A stretch of DNA of 47,675 nucleotides, from positions 1-47,675 of the forward strand of contig NZ_JAERIS010000010.1 in NCBI RefSeq assembly GCF_017979425.1, given 5' to 3'. Position 1 is the stretch's first letter. The number at the start of each line of letters is the position of its first letter. Origin of the DNA: Helicobacter salomonis (GTDB lineage: Bacteria; Campylobacterota; Campylobacteria; Campylobacterales; Helicobacteraceae). Positions 44,886 to 47,675 of the stretch are shown here, in pieces. A program made the translations under genes and the position numbers. The notes under the pieces were generated by a model, which ran no database searches, was not told the origin of the DNA, and saw only the letters and a program-made list of their open reading frames with translations.

Positions 44886-46048
44886 GCGCAGTTGTTCAAC
44901 TTACCCAACAACTACTTTCGTATAAAACCATCACCCCCAAAGAAGAAGGTATTTTTGATCATATCGGGACATTTTTAGGGGATTTTGAGGTTTTACGCGC
45001 GGATCATAATGATGTGAGCAATGTATTTTTCTATAAACGCTTTGGTAATCCTAACCAAACTCCCTTGCATTTCTGCTTTGCAGGGCATGTAGATGTGGTG
45101 CCTGTAGAAGAAGGGTGGAAGCATGATCCCTTCAAAGGTGTGCTAGAAGAGAATTTTTTATACGGCCGAGGGGCTCAAGACATGAAGGGCGGGATCGCAG
45201 CTTTTGCATGCGCGGTGCGTGATGTGTGTGCTCTTTTAACGGTAAGCAATCCTCCTCCGCTTATTCTCTCTATCTTGCTCACTAGCGATGAGGAGGGTGA
45301 GGCGCGTTTTGGAACCAGGCATATGTTAGAGGTGTTGCAACAACAAGAGTTATTGCCTACTTTTGCCCTTGTTGCCGAACCTACAAGTGTAAAAGTGTTA
45401 GGTGATAGTGTAAAAATTGGGCGACGAGGCTCTATTGGAGGGAAAATTATCGTACAGGGTATCCCCGGGCATGTCGCTTACCCTAGAACTTGTTTAAATC
45501 CCATCCATCTCATCGCAGACAAACTCAATCTTGTTGCCAATGCAAATTTAGACAAAGCAGATAGTCTGTTTGAGGCTTCTAGGCTGGTAATCACCTCTAT
45601 CAAAAGTGAATCAGGGGCAAGCAATGTGACTCCAAAAACCCTAGAAATTCTCTTTAATGTGCGGCATTCACCTAGAGTCACCCTAGAAGATATCAGCAAT
45701 TTTTTGGATGTGGTGTTAGAAAAAGTCCCCTATAGTGTTACACTACAACAAAATTCTTTACCCTTTCTAAGTTCCCAGGATTGTGTTTTGGTAGAGCACA
45801 TTCAAGAAGCCATCGCTAAAGTTCTCCAGCGCACACCTTCACTCAACACACGTGGGGGTACAAGCGATGCACGCTTTTTTGCAGCCTGTGGGGTGGAGGT
45901 AGTAGAATTTGGCCTGGTTAATGATCGCATCCACTCCGTGGATGAGTGTGTGCACATCCACGATTTAAACAATCTCTATCAAGTATTTGTAGAATTACTC
46001 CATCTGATGATTAAGGAAGCGCATGTCAAACAAGCATCTAGTTTTTAG
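44882..46048 (+). CDS. dapE: Succinyl-diaminopimelate desuccinylase
   Basis: A 388-residue M20 metallohydrolase for lysine and diaminopimelate synthesis. Metal and catalytic motifs are [73 protein letters not shown] and [11 protein letters not shown]. It overlaps mnmG by 4 bases upstream and the next gene by 26 bases downstream, so the three form one operon as in H. pylori for the first two. Confidence 0.96.
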   Translation: MSAVVQLTQQLLSYKTITPKEEGIFDHIGTFLGDFEVLRADHNDVSNVFFYKRFGNPNQTPLHFCFAGHVDVVPVEEGWKHDPFKGVLEENFLYGRGAQDMKGGIAAFACAVRDVCALLTVSNPPPLILSILLTSDEEGEARFGTRHMLEVLQQQELLPTFALVAEPTSVKVLGDSVKIGRRGSIGGKIIVQGIPGHVAYPRTCLNPIHLIADKLNLVANANLDKADSLFEASRLVITSIKSESGASNVTPKTLEILFNVRHSPRVTLEDISNFLDVVLEKVPYSVTLQQNSLPFLSSQDCVLVEHIQEAIAKVLQRTPSLNTRGGTSDARFFAACGVEVVEFGLVNDRIHSVDECVHIHDLNNLYQVFVELLHLMIKEAHVKQASSF

Positions 46049-46370
46049 TTCAGACAAAATCGGAGAAGGAGATTTGGGGGCTAAGGTGGTGGTGGGGTTT
46101 TTAAACAGTCTCTCTCAAGTGTCCTCAGACCTGTTGCCCAAGCAGGTAATCTTTTTGAATCGCGGTGTACTTTTGAGCACGCATAACTCTCATATAGACA
46201 ATACCCAGGCTCTGCAGGCTTTGCAAAGTCTGGAGAGACTAGGGGTAGAGATACTTTCTTGTCAGACTTGCGTAGAACACTTTAAAGCGGAAGTGGCAGT
46301 GGGCAGGCTTACCAACGCTCCAGAAGTGCTACAATACCTGCTTGGCAGTGAGAATACAATTTCGTTCTAG
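46023..46370 (+). CDS. DsrE/YedF-like small protein
   Basis: A 115-residue protein resembling the C-terminal DsrE-like half of YedF-type proteins linked to sulfur or selenium metabolism. It begins [20 protein letters not shown], followed by VIFLNRGVLLST, LGVEILSCQTCVEHF and AVGRLTNAPEVLQYLL. The cysteine pair in CQTC may carry sulfur. The N-terminal SirA/TusA domain of full-length YedF is absent. It overlaps dapE by 26 bases and meets hsrA tail to tail with a 4-base overlap. Confidence 0.82.
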   Translation: MSNKHLVFSSDKIGEGDLGAKVVVGFLNSLSQVSSDLLPKQVIFLNRGVLLSTHNSHIDNTQALQALQSLERLGVEILSCQTCVEHFKAEVAVGRLTNAPEVLQYLLGSENTISF

Positions 46371-47050
46371 TTTTCCGACCCACCCTTGGGGTAGCAGAAG
46401 CGGTAGCCTCTACGGCGCACGGTTTCCACCGTGGAAATCCCTAAGGGTTTGTCCATCTTTTGGCGAATCTGGTTGATCGCTACTTCGATCACATTGGGAG
46501 TTACCAGTTCGGGCTCTTCCCAGATAGCATCTAGCAACTGTTCTTTAGAAACAATTTGATCGCGGTGGCGCGCTAAGTGGGTGAGCACCTCAAAGGGCTT
46601 GCCCTTGACCTCGATTTCTTTACCTTTGTAAATAATCTTTTCTTCATCAGGATTAATGACCAAATCCTCGATCTCGATGATACTTGAGCCCCAAAAACGC
46701 AGGCGGGCCTCAATCCTAGCCGCCAACACACCCAAATCAAAAGGCTTGACAATGAAGTCGTCCACACCCTCCTTAAAGGCCTTGATTTCCTGCTCACTTG
46801 AAGCCTTGTTGGCAAACATGATGCTTACAATGGCTGGATGTTTGGACTTAGCATAAGGAATGAGAGTGAGCCCGCTCCCATCACTAAGCTCCATACTCAC
46901 CAAAATGAGATCGTAATTACGGATGCTGATATAGTACTCTCCATCTTCCAAATTTTCTGCCATATCTACTTGAAAACTCTTCTCGCCTAGATAAACACCG
47001 ATCTGTTTGCTCAAGTGAGCATCGTGTTCCACCAATAAAATGCGCATCAC
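46367..47050 (-). CDS. hsrA: Orphan OmpR-type regulator HsrA
   Basis: A 227-residue response-regulator-like protein. The C-terminal winged helix (PFEVLTHLARHRDQIVSKEQ, VIEVAINQIRQKMDKPLGIS, VETVRRRGYRFCYP) is nearly the same as H. pylori HP1043, an essential regulator. In the receiver domain the normal phospho-acceptor aspartate is replaced: DLILVSMELSDGSG has Ser where LDxxLP would be. It is thus expected to act without phosphorylation. The receiver half is more divergent than the DNA-binding half. Its -10 is at 47077-47082. Confidence 0.95.
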   Translation of the reverse strand: MMRILLVEHDAHLSKQIGVYLGEKSFQVDMAENLEDGEYYISIRNYDLILVSMELSDGSGLTLIPYAKSKHPAIVSIMFANKASSEQEIKAFKEGVDDFIVKPFDLGVLAARIEARLRFWGSSIIEIEDLVINPDEEKIIYKGKEIEVKGKPFEVLTHLARHRDQIVSKEQLLDAIWEEPELVTPNVIEVAINQIRQKMDKPLGISTVETVRRRGYRFCYPKGGSEN

Positions 47051-47076
47051 AATCCTTTTGTCGTTAAACTTAAAGA

Positions 47077-47082
47077 ATTATA
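47077..47082 (-). promoter_or_regulatory. -10 box of hsrA
   Basis: TATAAT in TTATGTTATAATTC on the minus strand, 26 bp before the hsrA ATG, which follows AAAGGATTGTG. TTTAAGTTTAACG just downstream contains a TTAAG half-site of the kind reported for HsrA autoregulation. Confidence 0.65.
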
Positions 47083-47189
47083 ACATAAGTTTTTAATCCA
47101 AGATACGCCCTACCCCTTGACATTTCTTGGATGTACGGGGCAGGAAAAAATCGAGTTTTCATCAATAAAGGTAAATTCTTTTGAAAATT

Positions 47190-47280
47190 TGGATCAGTTT
47201 AAGCTAAAAAACTCAAAAGTTTTATTATAATAGCGATGCGGGGCGGGGTAACCTCCCCCTCCTTCCCCGTCCCGCACTTC
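47190..47280 (+). ncRNA. Probable RepG-type small RNA with a C/U-rich hairpin loop
   Basis: GCGGGGCGGGG (47238-47248) pairs with CCCCGTCCCGC (47265-47275), leaving the loop TAACCTCCCCCTCCTT. Just upstream is an A/T hairpin AAAACT/AGTTTT (about 47208-47223). In H. pylori the small RNA RepG is encoded next to hsrA and uses a C/U-rich terminator loop to bind G-runs in mRNA leaders such as tlpB; location, strand and loop type agree here. Ends are approximate. No T run follows the hairpin, and TATAAT at 47226-47231 leaves open a shorter transcript. Confidence 0.5.
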
Positions 47281-47283
47281 CCC

Positions 47284-47675
47284 TCACATTTTCGTCTTAG
47301 CGCTGATTCCTAAGATATCCAATCCGATTGTTAAGCTCAAACTGACCATTTGGCATAACTTGAGATATGCGAGTTCTTCGGGAGTGTCTAAGATTTTATG
47401 AGCATTGTAAAAGCTATGGAAGTCCCCTGCAAGATTTTTCAGGTATTCGCAGATCTTTTGCAACTCGCGATCTTCAAAAGCCCCCACAAGCACCTTAGGG
47501 AGATTGAGTGCATTGAACAGAAGGTGCATAGCTTGGGGAGGAAGATTGTTCAGAGCGCATGTGTACACCGCTTCCTTATCTCCTGTTTGCAAAAATTTAT
47601 GCCATAAAGTGTGAATACGCGCATTGGCATAGTGGATATAAAAAATAGGGTTAGAGCTATCCTGATTTTGCAAAC
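47284..47675 (-). CDS. argS: Arginyl-tRNA synthetase, C-terminal part (cut by window edge)
   Basis: The last 130 or so residues of ArgS. The segment FYIHYANARIHTLWHKF is the family signature at the start of the anticodon-binding DALR domain, and FHSFYNAHKILDTPEELAYL with SLSLTIGLDILGISAKTKM matches the usual end. The catalytic domain lies beyond the right edge. Confidence 0.9.
   Translation of the reverse strand, partial: LQNQDSSNPIFYIHYANARIHTLWHKFLQTGDKEAVYTCALNNLPPQAMHLLFNALNLPKVLVGAFEDRELQKICEYLKNLAGDFHSFYNAHKILDTPEELAYLKLCQMVSLSLTIGLDILGISAKTKM

Overview
The window comes from a gastric Helicobacter, most likely a non-pylori species of the H. felis / H. bizzozeronii / H. heilmannii type. 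Housekeeping genes are close to H. pylori in sequence and partly in order (serA-ubiD-yggS next to rpsA, luxS-metB-cysK, rho-murI, the orphan regulator hsrA). The base composition looks richer in G+C than H. pylori (judged by eye, not computed). There are also genes H. pylori generally lacks: prpD-prpB (methylcitrate pathway), gabT-gabD (GABA use) and a chemoreceptor with a c-type haem motif. Species assignment is inference.

Region 1 (1-10.1 kb, minus strand) is the unusual part. It is an array of exported proteins of unknown function. A six-gene operon (8062-10065, 6824-8065, 5646-6827, 4585-5637, 3316-4455, 2171-3319) is followed by a second copy of its beginning (136-2022, then a gene cut by the left edge). 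All have signal peptides and fall into three paralogous families: (A) about 630-670 aa proteins with two repeated modules that resemble Dsb-type thioredoxin folds without CXXC; (B) about 350-413 aa proteins sharing a C-terminal four-cysteine module; (C) about 380 aa proteins with a repeated Cys/Gly/Phe motif. Both operon copies have a TATAAT -10 followed by a near-perfect palindrome. A small out-of-place reading frame between families B and C looks like the scar of a lost B paralogue. I know no described system matching this array, and it is the best candidate here for something new.

Region 2 (10.1-12.4 kb) is debris of mobile DNA: a TnpB fragment, a broken zinc-ribbon gene, a frameshifted glycine-rich membrane gene, other short remnants, and one intact exported gene that may be a VirB8/TraE relative. 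Regions 1 and 2 lie directly downstream of murI, the site where H. pylori carries the cag pathogenicity island.

Region 3 (12.4-23.2 kb) is mostly core: murI-rho, fliR, rpe, tRNA-Ile2 overlapping the rodA end, a TauE-type exporter, a chemoreceptor with a structured region upstream, an EamA transporter, a CoA-binding protein and a membrane protein with a G8 tract.

Region 4 (23.2-36.4 kb) carries prpDB, yggS-ubiD-serA, an anchored protein, rpsA, a glycosyltransferase, gabT-gabD, a tautomerase, and the tRNA-Gln and tRNA-fMet genes.

Region 5 (36.4-47.7 kb) carries the cysK-metB-luxS sulfur operon, an agmatine deiminase, tsaD, the haem-motif chemoreceptor, mnmG-dapE-yedF-like, hsrA, a probable RepG-type small RNA and the 3' end of argS.
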